This document shows, piece after piece, positions 1 through 7,811 of a stretch of DNA of 64,000 nucleotides. This DNA is from Rhodopseudomonas palustris JSC-3b (lineage in GTDB: Bacteria; Pseudomonadota; Alphaproteobacteria; Rhizobiales; Xanthobacteraceae). A program made the translations under genes and the position numbers. Location of the stretch: contig KI632513.1 in NCBI GenBank assembly GCA_000504425.1, forward strand, positions 3,859,510 to 3,923,509. Reading direction: 5' to 3'. Below the pieces are notes generated by a model that did no database searches, was not told the DNA's origin, and worked only from the letters and a program-made list of their open reading frames with translations. Numbering within the stretch: position 1 is the first letter of the stretch; each line of letters starts with the position of its first letter.

Positions 1-713
1 TTCAGCCGTTTGGCGGCTTCCTCCGGCTTCATGGCCAGGACCTTCAAGATCCTCATGCCGTTGTTCTCGTAAGGCTCCCAGAATTCCGGGAGGATCCCGG
101 GCATAACGATTCGCGTGACACGGCCGAGCAGCGGCAACAGCTCCTTGGCGTATTTCTGGCCTGCCACGCTGTTCGGCTTGAGGACGTCGAGCGGCTTACG
201 CTCCAGGAGGTTTTCCACGAGCACCAGGTGGGCGGTTGGCACCGCCGTCTGAAAGCGCTTGATCGTCTCAGCGGCCGAGCTGATGGCGTCGGGTTCGGCC
301 TGCACCAGCACCAACACCAGCATCGGCAAATTCCATGCGACCAGATCTTCCTCGATCTCGACGTCGGTCAGAAAATTCGCGACGTTTTCGACCTCGTCGG
401 CGCCGATGTCGAGCAAGACCGACTTGTTGGTGTCAGCGACCGCCCTGCAGGCTTCGTAGTAGGGCGTGAACGAGGTGCGCACCAGCGACGGGTCCGCCAT
501 GACGAGATCGGGATCCGGCCGCAGGTCCACAACCTTCGAGCCGATCAAAGAGCCAAGACGCGTCTTGTCGTCCGCCTGGAACACGGTATAGGGATAACCG
601 TTCAGCGCAAACAAATCGGCGACCGTCATCATCAAGTGCGTCTTTCCGGTACCTCCCTTCTTGGAAGCGGTGAGGACGGTGACGGGCGGGGTGAAGGGCG
701 GGCGATTTGCCAT
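1..713 (-). CDS. ParA/MinD-family ATPase of a mobile element (partial, runs off left edge)
   Basis: The leftward frame opens with ATG at 713 and stays open for 237 codons to the window edge, so the C-terminus is missing. AGGAGTT lies just upstream of the ATG. Near residue 18 there is a deviant Walker A, SKKGGTGKT, with the signature lysine of ParA/MinD/StbB-like ATPases. A switch-type segment (VLLDIGADE) lies around residue 90. Proteins of this class place plasmids or transfer complexes in the cell using ATP. The gene lies downstream of a relaxase gene in the same orientation, so a role in stability or conjugative transfer of the element is more likely than chromosome partition. No ParB is visible in the window. 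The substrate and exact subfamily (StbB, TraL or other) cannot be fixed from this partial sequence. Confidence 0.85.
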   Translation of the reverse strand, partial: MANRPPFTPPVTVLTASKKGGTGKTHLMMTVADLFALNGYPYTVFQADDKTRLGSLIGSKVVDLRPDPDLVMADPSLVRTSFTPYYEACRAVADTNKSVLLDIGADEVENVANFLTDVEIEEDLVAWNLPMLVLVLVQAEPDAISSAAETIKRFQTAVPTAHLVLVENLLERKPLDVLKPNSVAGQKYAKELLPLLGRVTRIVMPGILPEFWEPYENNGMRILKVLAMKPEEAAKRL

Positions 714-787
714 TGGAGCAACTCCTAGTGATGTGCTGGCGACTATCGCCAACATCACGGAGACCGTCTCACAAATTGCACGTCCAT

Positions 788-800
788 TTTTGGGATCCAA
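788..800. promoter_or_regulatory. Operator-like repeat TTTGG-GAT-CCAAA, copy 1
   Basis: The sequence TTTGGGATCCAAA is an imperfect palindrome with 5-bp arms TTTGG and CCAAA. It lies about 75 bp upstream of the ParA-type gene. Near-identical copies lie upstream of two other leftward genes of this element (1386-1398, 4567-4579 and, inverted, 4597-4609), so it is probably a binding site for a regulator of the element. No factor is identified. Confidence 0.55.
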
Positions 801-972
801 ACCCCGGCTCGTAGCTGCGAGTTCTATTGTATAGCAACGAGTAGCGACGAGGGTGATAGGCGTCTTGAATATGTCGCTCGTAGTCACTAATCGATACGCA
901 AATAGTCAATGTGCTGACAGCCCGAACGACGCGTGGAGATGGACGAGGCATACATCCGTGGAGCTTGCAACG

Positions 973-1000
973 AAAAGGCCGGCGGCTAGCGCCGCCGGCC
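973..1000 (-). terminator. Rho-independent terminator of the small gene at 1035-1295
   Basis: A perfect 10-bp stem GGCCGGCGGC/GCCGCCGGCC with loop TAGC spans 977-1000. Read leftwards it is followed by TTTT at 976-973. It lies 35 bp past the stop codon of the small leftward gene, as expected for an intrinsic terminator. Confidence 0.8.
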
Positions 1001-1034
1001 TCACATGTTCATCTTACCTTTGCGAGCAAGTATT

Positions 1035-1295
1035 TTAGAAGTGGCCGGCTTCAAGTCTTTCCACGATGAGCCGGACCTTGAGGAGCATTTCCCTGCGCTG
1101 CGCATTGGTCATCCGGATGATGGTCTCGTAGTAGAGAGGGCGACCAGCGAGCTCGCCCAGCTTGTTCTGGACCTTTTCGAAAACCACCCAATCTCCGCCT
1201 TGGCTGCTGAAGTGCTTGTGGATCAGAGTCTCTGCTTGATGGCTCAGCGCAAGCAATTCATAGTAGACTGGCTCGTCGAGAGTTTCGTCACACAT
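1035..1295 (-). CDS. Small hypothetical protein of the mobile element (86 aa)
   Basis: The ATG at 1295 is preceded by GGAGG at a spacing of about 9 bases, and the gene ends just before a strong terminator, so it is very likely expressed. The product is small and polar, with no signal peptide or membrane segment. It begins MCDETLDEPVYYELLALSHQ and contains a tyrosine pair in LYYETIIRMTNAQRRE. I do not recognise the family. It lies between the relaxase and ParA-type genes and carries its own operator-like repeat 91 bp upstream, so it probably belongs to the transfer or maintenance module. A small DNA-binding or regulatory protein is possible but unproven. Confidence 0.7.
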   Translation of the reverse strand: MCDETLDEPVYYELLALSHQAETLIHKHFSSQGGDWVVFEKVQNKLGELAGRPLYYETIIRMTNAQRREMLLKVRLIVERLEAGHF

Positions 1296-1863
1296 CGTTG
1301 TAGTCCTCCGTCATGCGGAAATGCCCGCTAGGTCTTTGGCGACTGCCATTGACGCATCGGTCATAGCGTGCGGAGAAGATCCCTTTCTGGGATCCAAATC
1401 AGTTTGGTTGCGACGGATCATCCGCTCGCGCGACAATGCTTAGAAACGGCGGCTGTTGTTCTTGTCAAAAGAGTACGCGTCAACGATCACGAGAGAGATG
1501 CTCGACGTTCTATCGGTTCCCTCATGTGCAACCATGCGTCTCAAACGATCGTCCCCTACTGGAACATCTCGAAACTGCAGCGGCCTCAAAGCGTTTTGCT
1601 CTTCTTGCGAATACCGTGACGACCTTTGAGTGGTGCGGCGATGAGTGGTCCGACGAGAGGAGCCGTTCAGGAGATCTGCGATTGTATCAATTATTTCTAG
1701 AATTCAGCATAGTCCGCCCGGAGCTTCATCGAGCCGCGCTCGGCGGTGCCAATCGCGCAAAGAGATCGATTAAGGATGCCAGCCGCTATCTGGGTCGCTC
1801 CCTCGCGGATCGACGCCAGGCGGATGACTAAGCGCGCCAGAATTGTTACAGCAGCCGGTTCGA
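1296..1863. other. 568-bp region without a supported gene
   Basis: Apart from operator copy 2 I see no gene here. A rightward frame of 131 codons (1436-1831) has no ribosome binding site and an implausible Arg/Ser/Cys-rich start. The stretch separates the relaxase stop codon from the promoter of the 86-aa gene. It could hold a transfer origin, but I cannot point to a nic site. Confidence 0.45.
1386..1398. promoter_or_regulatory. Operator-like repeat, copy 2
   Basis: TCTGGGATCCAAA matches the other copies at 11 or more of 13 positions. It lies 91 bp upstream of the 86-aa gene. The right arm is followed by TCAG-TTTGG, which makes a second small inverted repeat CCAAA-TCAG-TTTGG at 1394-1407. 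Confidence 0.5.
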
Positions 1864-4515
1864 CTATAGCGAGCGCGTCAGATGTCGGGTCTTGCTGCTA
1901 TCAAGGTCGATGTTGGCCTGCCGCTTAGGCTGCATCAGCCCTAGCGTCGACGCTTTCAAGTTGGCTCGGGAAATGCGGTCTGCTAGAAAGGCAAGCCTTG
2001 AATGAGGCGAGCCACCTTCTGCACTTTGGTTAAATGGGCGCGCCGCAGCGTCTTGAGTGTCCACAAGACTCGAATCGAAAATTATTCTTGTCTCGCCCCG
2101 CGCCCGACTAAGCGAAACATACGCGGTATGTCGATCGAACGTAGCGTCCAAGATTACCGTAGCGGTCTCCGCAGTGAGACCCTGGGAGCTATAAGCAGTC
2201 GTTGCGAGGTTGTGTCCGAGCCTCACACGTCCGGACTTGTCTAGTAATTGCCTCGTTGAAAATGTGGTCGTGGTTTCATTCAGCAACGCCGTAATGCTCA
2301 GATGTCCGTCGTTTTCCGCAAGAATGTTCGTGATAGTTCCGGTAGTTCCGTTGATCACGCCCGAGCCGATGCAATCTTGTCGGATACCGAACCGAATCTT
2401 ATCGCCGACTGCGAGAGCCAATTGATATGCGCGTCCTGATGAATCGCCGACCACAATGTTATGATCAGGACCGGACAACTCCCCGGCGTCACGCATCCGT
2501 TTGCGCAGTGCAGTGTTGAGCGCGCGCACAGTCTTGTTCGATTTAGCAATGAGCAGGTGCGACAAGTTGGGCGTCGCCTCCTGGGCCTCCAAGTAGCTTT
2601 CGACGGCGAATTGAATCGTGTCCTTGGCTCCTGCGCACTCTCGGATCAAACCGCGCTGAGAATATAATGCAAGGCCCGTGGCGGCGTCGCCCTTGCTGAA
2701 AGCTTTCGCTGCGTCGCGCGCCCATTGGTCGCGCTGTCGAACGATGGTCTCGATCCTCGCCGGCGTGATTTCGGAGGTCAGAATCTTTATAGAACTGCCC
2801 GCTGAAATTGGCTGCAACTGCTCCGAGTCTCCTATGAAAACAACCTTAGCGAACGATTTCTCAACGGCGGCCAGAAGTCTATCCATAGCTCTGGATCCAA
2901 TCTGGCCACACTCGTCAACGATGAGAACGGTGTCACTATCGAGCATCTTCTGGCCGGCGTCAAACCGCGCCAACAAGCTTTCAATTGCGTAAGAATCGAT
3001 CGCTAGAGAATCGCGTATGAGTTCGCAGGTCCTCCAGGCAATGGCCGCGCCGATAACGGTCTTGCCGATCGATCTATACTGATCGCATAGAATCGAAAAA
3101 GCGATCGTCTTCCCGCTTCCTGCGGCCCCCTCACAAACGCTGATCGCATTGCCGTTCGCTGCAGCAAACACAGCATTTTGCTGTTCATCGGAGAGGCCCC
3201 TTTGTTTACAGCAATCTTCGATGCGCTGTGGATCGACCGATGCCCATTTGCGAGATGAAAGCTTCTTCGCGGTTACTTGAATCCGTTTCTCGATTTCGAT
3301 CATGTCTCGCGTGGAATAAATTCCATGGCCGTAGATATTGTGCCCGAGTTGCACAATTGCGTCGGAGGCGAGCAGGCGGTCAGCTTCGGTTCTGATGCGG
3401 CAGGGGTCCGCACCGGTGCCAACGAGCGCACTGGCAACCGCTCCCAGTAGAGTGCGCCGCTCGAAAATGGAGTCGTGCTCGGTTAGCGTGTGCGCCAAGT
3501 CTTTCAACCGTTCTGCAATTGCAGCGTCGCGTTCGATATATATCAGATCGCGTCCGGCTAAGCGCTGAGCAAACGTTGCGCAATCGATACCGCGCTCGGT
3601 TGCGACTTCCCGCCACAACTCGAAGCGATCCTTCGCCCTGTCAGATTTGGACAGTCTGGTTGCTTTCCCGATCGCCGCAGCAAGCTGGGGTGCTTCACCG
3701 GATGCGAGATCGTACTCGGCAAGCCGCTCTTCGATCTTGGATCGTCTTGATGAAAAGTAGCGCTTCGTATCGTCGTCAATGGCGAGTTTCCCATCGGGAC
3801 CCAGGATTTCAAAGATGCCATTCTTGCCGGTGACGGTGACATCGAATCCCAGCTTCTGCAAACCTGACGAGAGAGCAAGATGATAAGTTGCGCCAGCCAG
3901 CATCTTGGCGGCGTAAATGGTGCGACCGTCAATTGCATTGTAGCGGAGGCGGCTATCGTGGGACGAGCTGGAACCATCGACCGATTTGCCAATATTCGCG
4001 ATGCACAGATGGCTGTGCAGGTCCATATCCGCGAAGATGCGACCGTCACTATGAGCCGCGGGCCGTGCTTCGGCGTGTTGAAACGCCGCAACAACTAGCG
4101 AAGATCGTTCGATCACGGTGCCTTGGTGACCACGACGAATGAATGCGGCCTCTTGGTTCAGCATCTCGACGACAGCCTGCGCTGCTTCGCGCTGGACTCG
4201 TTCGATAGCGGCACGCGTTTCGTCATCGGATAGCGCGAACAGGATGCTCACGGATTTGGGCGCGCTCAGCGTTAAATCGTAGCCAGAAACACGCTTCTTT
4301 CCTTCCCCGACGTTGGCTGAAAGTAATTTGCCGTCAGGTCCTAGCCCCGCGTGGAGCTTTTCGAAAATGTCGGCTTCGACCCGCTGCCCCGCAACGATGC
4401 CGAGGTCTGACGACGTGGTCAGCCAAATGCCCTCCGGATCCTGACCAGTCAAATAGTATTCGCTGCGGCGCAAATAGTAGCCTGCGACCGTTCCCTTGCC
4501 GATGCTCGCAACCAT
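1864..4515 (-). CDS. MobF-family relaxase with RecD-like helicase domain (TraA/TrwC type)
   Basis: The 883-residue product would nick one strand at the transfer origin and unwind it during conjugation. The N-terminus MVASIGKGTVAGYYL and a tyrosine pair near residue 20 are typical of TrwC/TraI relaxases. A metal-binding histidine motif appears as LHSHLCIANIG near residue 170. The C-terminal half is a superfamily 1 helicase, with Walker A GAAGSGKT, Walker B LIVDECGQ, a GDSEQLQP motif and a final segment YVSLSRARGET. I chose the ATG at 4515 because GGAGG lies 6 bases before it. The longer open frame to 4614 has no such site and would run through the paired operator repeats. No VirB/VirD4 genes are in the window, so whether the element is self-transmissible is unknown. 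Confidence 0.92.
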   Translation of the reverse strand: MVASIGKGTVAGYYLRRSEYYLTGQDPEGIWLTTSSDLGIVAGQRVEADIFEKLHAGLGPDGKLLSANVGEGKKRVSGYDLTLSAPKSVSILFALSDDETRAAIERVQREAAQAVVEMLNQEAAFIRRGHQGTVIERSSLVVAAFQHAEARPAAHSDGRIFADMDLHSHLCIANIGKSVDGSSSSHDSRLRYNAIDGRTIYAAKMLAGATYHLALSSGLQKLGFDVTVTGKNGIFEILGPDGKLAIDDDTKRYFSSRRSKIEERLAEYDLASGEAPQLAAAIGKATRLSKSDRAKDRFELWREVATERGIDCATFAQRLAGRDLIYIERDAAIAERLKDLAHTLTEHDSIFERRTLLGAVASALVGTGADPCRIRTEADRLLASDAIVQLGHNIYGHGIYSTRDMIEIEKRIQVTAKKLSSRKWASVDPQRIEDCCKQRGLSDEQQNAVFAAANGNAISVCEGAAGSGKTIAFSILCDQYRSIGKTVIGAAIAWRTCELIRDSLAIDSYAIESLLARFDAGQKMLDSDTVLIVDECGQIGSRAMDRLLAAVEKSFAKVVFIGDSEQLQPISAGSSIKILTSEITPARIETIVRQRDQWARDAAKAFSKGDAATGLALYSQRGLIRECAGAKDTIQFAVESYLEAQEATPNLSHLLIAKSNKTVRALNTALRKRMRDAGELSGPDHNIVVGDSSGRAYQLALAVGDKIRFGIRQDCIGSGVINGTTGTITNILAENDGHLSITALLNETTTTFSTRQLLDKSGRVRLGHNLATTAYSSQGLTAETATVILDATFDRHTAYVSLSRARGETRIIFDSSLVDTQDAAARPFNQSAEGGSPHSRLAFLADRISRANLKASTLGLMQPKRQANIDLDSSKTRHLTRSL

Positions 4516-4566
4516 TACAGACCTCCATTCGGAAGGCGGTCTATGGCTGAGTTTTCCCGTCAGCTT

Positions 4567-4609
4567 CTTGGGATCCAAATCGAAGAATCCAACCGAATTG
4601 GATCCCAAA
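4567..4609. promoter_or_regulatory. Paired inverted operator between relaxase gene and divergent gene
   Basis: CTTGGGATCCAAA (4567-4579) and ATTGGATCCCAAA (4597-4609) form an inverted repeat. Fifteen-base arms TTGGGATCCAAATCG and TTGGGATCCAATTCG differ at one position, with centres 30 bp apart, or about three helical turns. The pair sits between the leftward relaxase start (4515) and a probable rightward gene (4648). It is the densest occurrence of the element's shared motif, which suggests the main regulatory site. Confidence 0.6.
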
Positions 4610-4647
4610 GGCACGATCTCAGGAGGTGATCTAGTAGGGCGTCGTCA

Positions 4648-5112
4648 ATGAGATCTGACGCCGGAAATGGCCGACCGGAATTCTGGCCGCTTCACCCAGG
4701 CAATCGCCTGAGTCCAACGAGGATGTTCGTGATGTGTACGGCAACCGAAACGGCCATGAGGCTGATCTTCAACAACCACAAGCTCGCGCAGGACCTCTGC
4801 TTGCGGGCGCTGCAGATGGCGCACGCCGATCAGCCGCTGAGAGATGATATCGATCTCGACAGAGAAATCCCCATCGATGGTATCGGGCCGATCAATGTTG
4901 TGATCGACCGTGTCGACCTGGAATCGTCGCAGCGTGCGTTGATGCTGTTGCAGAGTGGCCAAGTGAAATTCTATGTCTTGGGCCACGGTACCGTTCTGGC
5001 GGGGCTCGTCGGCCATGTGAAAGGGTCTGCAGTTCTCATTATGTTTGTTGATCTCGAAGATCGACTCCGGATGGTCTTTGATTCTGCGGCTGTTATGAGT
5101 GATGCTCGCTGA
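4648..5112 (+). CDS. Hypothetical protein, divergent to the relaxase gene (up to 154 aa)
   Basis: A rightward frame runs from ATG 4648 to TGA 5112. It starts divergently from the relaxase gene across the paired operator and ends just before a hairpin that could terminate it. The sequence after residue 36 (AMRLIFNNHKLAQDLCLRAL) looks protein-like, and third-position GC is slightly higher than in the opposite aligned frame. The start is unsure. AGGAGGTGAT at 4621-4630 is a near-perfect ribosome binding site but lies 21 bases from ATG 4648. Internal ATGs at 4723 and 4756 are alternatives. I do not recognise a family. An antisense frame (4645-5193) is also open, so the gene is only moderately supported. 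Confidence 0.4.
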   Translation: MRSDAGNGRPEFWPLHPGNRLSPTRMFVMCTATETAMRLIFNNHKLAQDLCLRALQMAHADQPLRDDIDLDREIPIDGIGPINVVIDRVDLESSQRALMLLQSGQVKFYVLGHGTVLAGLVGHVKGSAVLIMFVDLEDRLRMVFDSAAVMSDAR

Positions 5113-5137
5113 GCTGATTAGGTAGCTTAACAACAAA

Positions 5138-5180
5138 GAAGGGGGTGGCAAAGCGATGCAACCCCCTTCTCTCTCTTTCG
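5138..5180. terminator. Bidirectional terminator between converging genes
   Basis: A 12-bp stem with one mismatch (GAAGGGGGTGGC / GCAACCCCCTTC) is flanked by TCTCTCTTTC on the right and by a T-rich tract (CTTCTTTGTTGTT read leftwards) on the left. It can end both the rightward gene stopping at 5112 and the leftward gene stopping at 5313. Confidence 0.6.
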
Positions 5181-5245
5181 GCGGATATTGCAAGTCGTGG
5201 TCTTTTCGTATTCGACTGCGGAATAGCTTATCGTGCCTAGATCAT

Positions 5246-5267
5246 GGGCGTCATCCGTATGACGCCC
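5246..5267. other. Perfect 9-bp hairpin downstream of the antirestriction gene
   Basis: GGGCGTCAT-CCGT-ATGACGCCC is a perfect inverted repeat 46 bp beyond the stop of the leftward ArdC-like gene. It has no T-tract, so it may be an RNA-stabilising hairpin or a protein-binding site rather than a terminator. Confidence 0.4.
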
Positions 5268-5312
5268 TACCTGACGCGCGGAGTTCGCGATCCGCTAGGG
5301 GAGCTTCTCTTA

Positions 5313-6197
5313 TCAGCGAGCAGCTGTCGGTAGATTATGAAGAAAATCTACTGCGCGCTGGGCATGCGAAGCTGCGTGGAAAATCGCCCGCTTGTCGTCT
5401 TTCAAGACCTTGATCCACGATGCGATATAGGCTGCGTGATCGTCTCGGAGTTCAGGGGTGAGGGCCAAGTCGGCGGAGAGGAATGCCGCGCCGAGTTCGG
5501 CGACAAGCTCCTCCATCGCGTATCCTCCATCGCCGAACTTCTTCCGGTCGAAATCCCGGTTAAGCCGCGTGGGGGCCTTGGTCCAGTGGGTCGCCTCATG
5601 CGCAAGCGTGGCGTAGTAGCTGACCGCGTCGTCGAAGAAGTCGATGCAGGGCATGTGAATCTTATCCGTGCTTGGTATGTAGCAAGCCCGGCTGCCGCCC
5701 TGAACGATCTTGTCCCGGAGCGGGTCGAAGTAGGCTTCGGCATGGGGGATGCGGTTCAATGAATTCGTGGGGGTCTCGGCCTTGTCGTAGTAATGCTCTG
5801 GCAAGCCCTCGATCTGCGCGACGTTGAAAACGGTATACCCCTTCATGAAGGGAATGGTGCGCTCGTTTTCCTCGCCGCTGGCGGCGTCGGTTTCGGTCCG
5901 GGTGATCTTGTCGGCGTAAACGACAAGACTGCCCTGCTCGCCCTTACGGACATGGGCCTTCAATTCTTGCGCCTGCTTGAAGGTCATCCAGACCGGCGAG
6001 GCGTAACCCTTTTCAATCGCGGCGGACCACAACATCAGGACGTTGATGCCCTGATAGGCAACGCCGTTGCCACGCAACGGGCGCACGATCCGCCCCTCCC
6101 CGTTGGCTGCGATCCATGGCTGGTGCCAAGGCCGAACGCCTTTTTCCAGACTGCTGACGATCTGGTCGGTGATCTTCTGATAGACGTCGTTTCTCAC
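5313..6197 (-). CDS. ArdC-like antirestriction protein with zincin-type metallopeptidase domain
   Basis: The 294-residue product starts at GTG 6197, with AGGAG seven bases upstream. Residues 1-130 match the single-stranded-DNA-binding domain of ArdC (DUF1738): DVYQKITDQIV, then RPW and WMTFKQA. The second half is a metallopeptidase-like domain with HEATH at residues 200-204 and EELVAELGAAF at 229-239, the two zinc ligands plus catalytic Glu. ArdC-type proteins enter the recipient or protect incoming DNA and dampen restriction during conjugation. Its position beside a relaxase gene fits that job. The preceding leader contains strong hairpins. The family assignment is confident. The protease activity is inferred from the motif only. 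Confidence 0.9.
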   Translation of the reverse strand: MRNDVYQKITDQIVSSLEKGVRPWHQPWIAANGEGRIVRPLRGNGVAYQGINVLMLWSAAIEKGYASPVWMTFKQAQELKAHVRKGEQGSLVVYADKITRTETDAASGEENERTIPFMKGYTVFNVAQIEGLPEHYYDKAETPTNSLNRIPHAEAYFDPLRDKIVQGGSRACYIPSTDKIHMPCIDFFDDAVSYYATLAHEATHWTKAPTRLNRDFDRKKFGDGGYAMEELVAELGAAFLSADLALTPELRDDHAAYIASWIKVLKDDKRAIFHAASHAQRAVDFLHNLPTAAR

Positions 6198-6213
6198 CTT
6201 GCTCTCCTAGTTG

Positions 6214-6249
6214 GCCGGTTGCGTATGCAACCGGCGCTAGGCCAGCGCC
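6214..6249. other. Hairpin-rich leader of the ArdC-like gene
   Basis: GCCGGTTGC-GTAT-GCAACCGGC (6214-6235) is a perfect 9-bp inverted repeat. It overlaps a second one, GGCGCT-AGGCC-AGCGCC (6233-6249). Both lie just upstream of the leftward GTG start, where they could form in the mRNA leader or bind a regulator. Confidence 0.5.
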
Positions 6250-6275
6250 GATGAGCGGGGGGTGACCGTCAGGGC

Positions 6276-6334
6276 CGAAAAGCGTGGGGTTGGTGCGGGC
6301 CGGAGCGCAGCGACTACTCGGCCCGCGCTTTTCG
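6276..6334. other. Long nested inverted repeat upstream of ArdC-like gene
   Basis: Outer arms CGAAAAGCG (6276-6284) and CGCTTTTCG (6326-6334) enclose inner arms GGGCCG (6297-6302) and CGGCCC (6319-6324). The layout allows a two-tier cruciform or RNA stem. I cannot tell whether it is a transfer origin, a small RNA or a leader structure. Confidence 0.4.
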
Positions 6335-6641
6335 CCCCTCAGGGCTTGGCCTTGACGGCCTGGGGGCCGCAGGCCCTGCGACATTGGTCGCCTAAGGAAG
6401 GTGCAATGTCTTTGAAGCGCTACTTCGCCGTCGTAGGCAGTGCAGCGGGCCGGCTACATGAAGCTGGAAAAGATCGCCCCAATCGGCGAGGATCCCGCCG
6501 TCAGCCTCCCGGCATTCGCCAGCTTACCGGTCCAAACCATACCGGACCGCGCGGTGACCGCCGCCGGCTCCACTACGCCAAGGGACACGATCAGCAGGAA
6601 TAAGAAGACGGGATGCAAACTGAAGGTGAGATTGCGTCTCA
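6335..6641. other. Region without a supported gene
   Basis: Several short rightward frames cross this stretch, but none has a ribosome binding site with a believable product. Base composition falls from GC-rich to AT-richer toward the right, marking a change of DNA origin near 6.7 kb. Confidence 0.4.
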
Positions 6642-6896
6642 ATGTGCCGGTCGAATTGCCGTAACCGATGGGGCGCTACTTCGAAAGACGGGGCGCCGGA
6701 CGGCGGCGACTTGATTATTTGGTTCACCAAAGCGAAATTGGTAGATGCTGAGCCGGTAGTTGCATTTGAGCGCGGCCAGGCAATTCGTAAAAGTGAGAAG
6801 AACTCGATCGGTATCCTAAGCTTTGGGGGCAACATCCAGAAGCAAATCTTTGCTCAGATCATGCTGGCAAAGTCGCCGGATACGCCGATTTATTAG
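6642..6896 (+). CDS. Possible small protein or gene remnant before the exported pair
   Basis: An 84-codon frame ends at TAG 6896, only 15 bases before the start of the next gene. Its last 60 residues (GDLIIWFTKAKLVDAEP onward) look more protein-like than its first 20, and no good ribosome binding site precedes the ATG. It may be the tail of a longer broken gene. No family is recognised. Confidence 0.3.
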   Translation: MCRSNCRNRWGATSKDGAPDGGDLIIWFTKAKLVDAEPVVAFERGQAIRKSEKNSIGILSFGGNIQKQIFAQIMLAKSPDTPIY

Positions 6897-6911
6897 AGAA
6901 TCGGAGCTTAG

Positions 6912-7811
6912 ATGACCCACTATCGATGCATTTCTCTAGCGATGTTTCCAGTGGCATTGGTAGGCACACAGGCGGTCGCGCAGGACTCTCCTCGCGAATA
7001 CTATCGCAGCATGATCCAACAAGATCGATTAGCCAAAGAACAAGAATTGCTCAGCCGAGCAAGCAAATTCTGGCCTGCGCTGGCCGAGAGGTTGAGGTTG
7101 CGACGAGAGCAGATGCCACCAGGCCCGACGCCACCCGACGGGTGGTCGCATTCAGAAGCAACTGATCGACTCACGGGGGCAAGAGTACTGAAGTCAGAAA
7201 AGACGATCGTGGATGGTCAGAACGCGCTGAGGATCGAATTTATCTGTCAGGAACGCACTAAGCAACTTACCGTGTCATTCTTCGACATGCCAGCCGCTAA
7301 TCGCACGCTAAATATCAATGCCGATCAATTCATTTCTGCAGATGTTCAGAGGGTTCTTGTTCCTCCACCACTTGATGAACCTGAAAACAAAGTTTATGGA
7401 CAAAAATGGTACTTTGATGGAACAAAGATGATTATCACGGGCTTCAATCGAAATTCGTGGGGAGTGTCTTTGTGTGGAGGTGATCACGGAGGGGCGGGAT
7501 ATGTTTATAACGCAATCTTCTGCTCCTCGCCGCAAGCACCAAGCAACTATTCAGGTACAAAGGAATGGGCCTGGATAAGGTATTCCTGGCTTGACTTCGT
7601 CGATGTCAAATTCAGCATTTCAACCAATTGGCCGGAGGGCCAGTCCCGGCAGACCATTCCGGCGAACTATTTTTTGTCGATCCGGCCGTTCAGCGAAGGA
7701 CTTTACGAAACCCTATCGCCTTGCGATCGAAACGAAAACGTTTGCTTAAAGGAGTCCGATAGCGGAAGGGCCTCACTGTGCAGCCGCCAATTGGAGGCGG
7801 CTATCCAATGA
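6912..7811 (+). CDS. Hypothetical exported protein (299 aa)
   Basis: ATG 6912 is preceded by GGAG at six bases. The N-terminus has a hydrophobic stretch ending in VGTQAVAQ, which looks like a signal peptide cut after Ala-Gln or Val-Ala, so the protein should be periplasmic or secreted. The rest is soluble, with about five cysteines in the mature part, a Pro-rich turn (MPPGPTPPDGW) near residue 68 and many aromatic residues. I do not recognise the family. The gene is clearly AT-richer than the surrounding chromosome, which points to acquired DNA. It overlaps the next gene by four bases, so the two are translated together and probably act together. Confidence 0.65.
   Translation: MTHYRCISLAMFPVALVGTQAVAQDSPREYYRSMIQQDRLAKEQELLSRASKFWPALAERLRLRREQMPPGPTPPDGWSHSEATDRLTGARVLKSEKTIVDGQNALRIEFICQERTKQLTVSFFDMPAANRTLNINADQFISADVQRVLVPPPLDEPENKVYGQKWYFDGTKMIITGFNRNSWGVSLCGGDHGGAGYVYNAIFCSSPQAPSNYSGTKEWAWIRYSWLDFVDVKFSISTNWPEGQSRQTIPANYFLSIRPFSEGLYETLSPCDRNENVCLKESDSGRASLCSRQLEAAIQ

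Larger units (their letters stand above)
714..1034. other. Intergenic region holding a promoter area, operator copy 1 and a terminator
   Basis: No convincing gene lies here. The region contains the operator-like repeat at 788-800 in front of the ParA-type gene and the intrinsic terminator at 973-1000. Short frames on either strand lack ribosome binding sites and recognisable sequence. Confidence 0.6.

Noticed and set aside
4516-4614. Longer relaxase start with 33 more residues
   Set aside because: No ribosome binding site; it would run through the paired operator. The ATG at 4515 has GGAGG at good spacing and the conserved start of MobF relaxases.
4645-5193. Leftward 182-codon frame opposite the hypothetical gene at 4648-5112
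   Set aside because: It covers the bidirectional terminator, has His/Gln/Arg-rich antisense-like composition and no good ribosome binding site.
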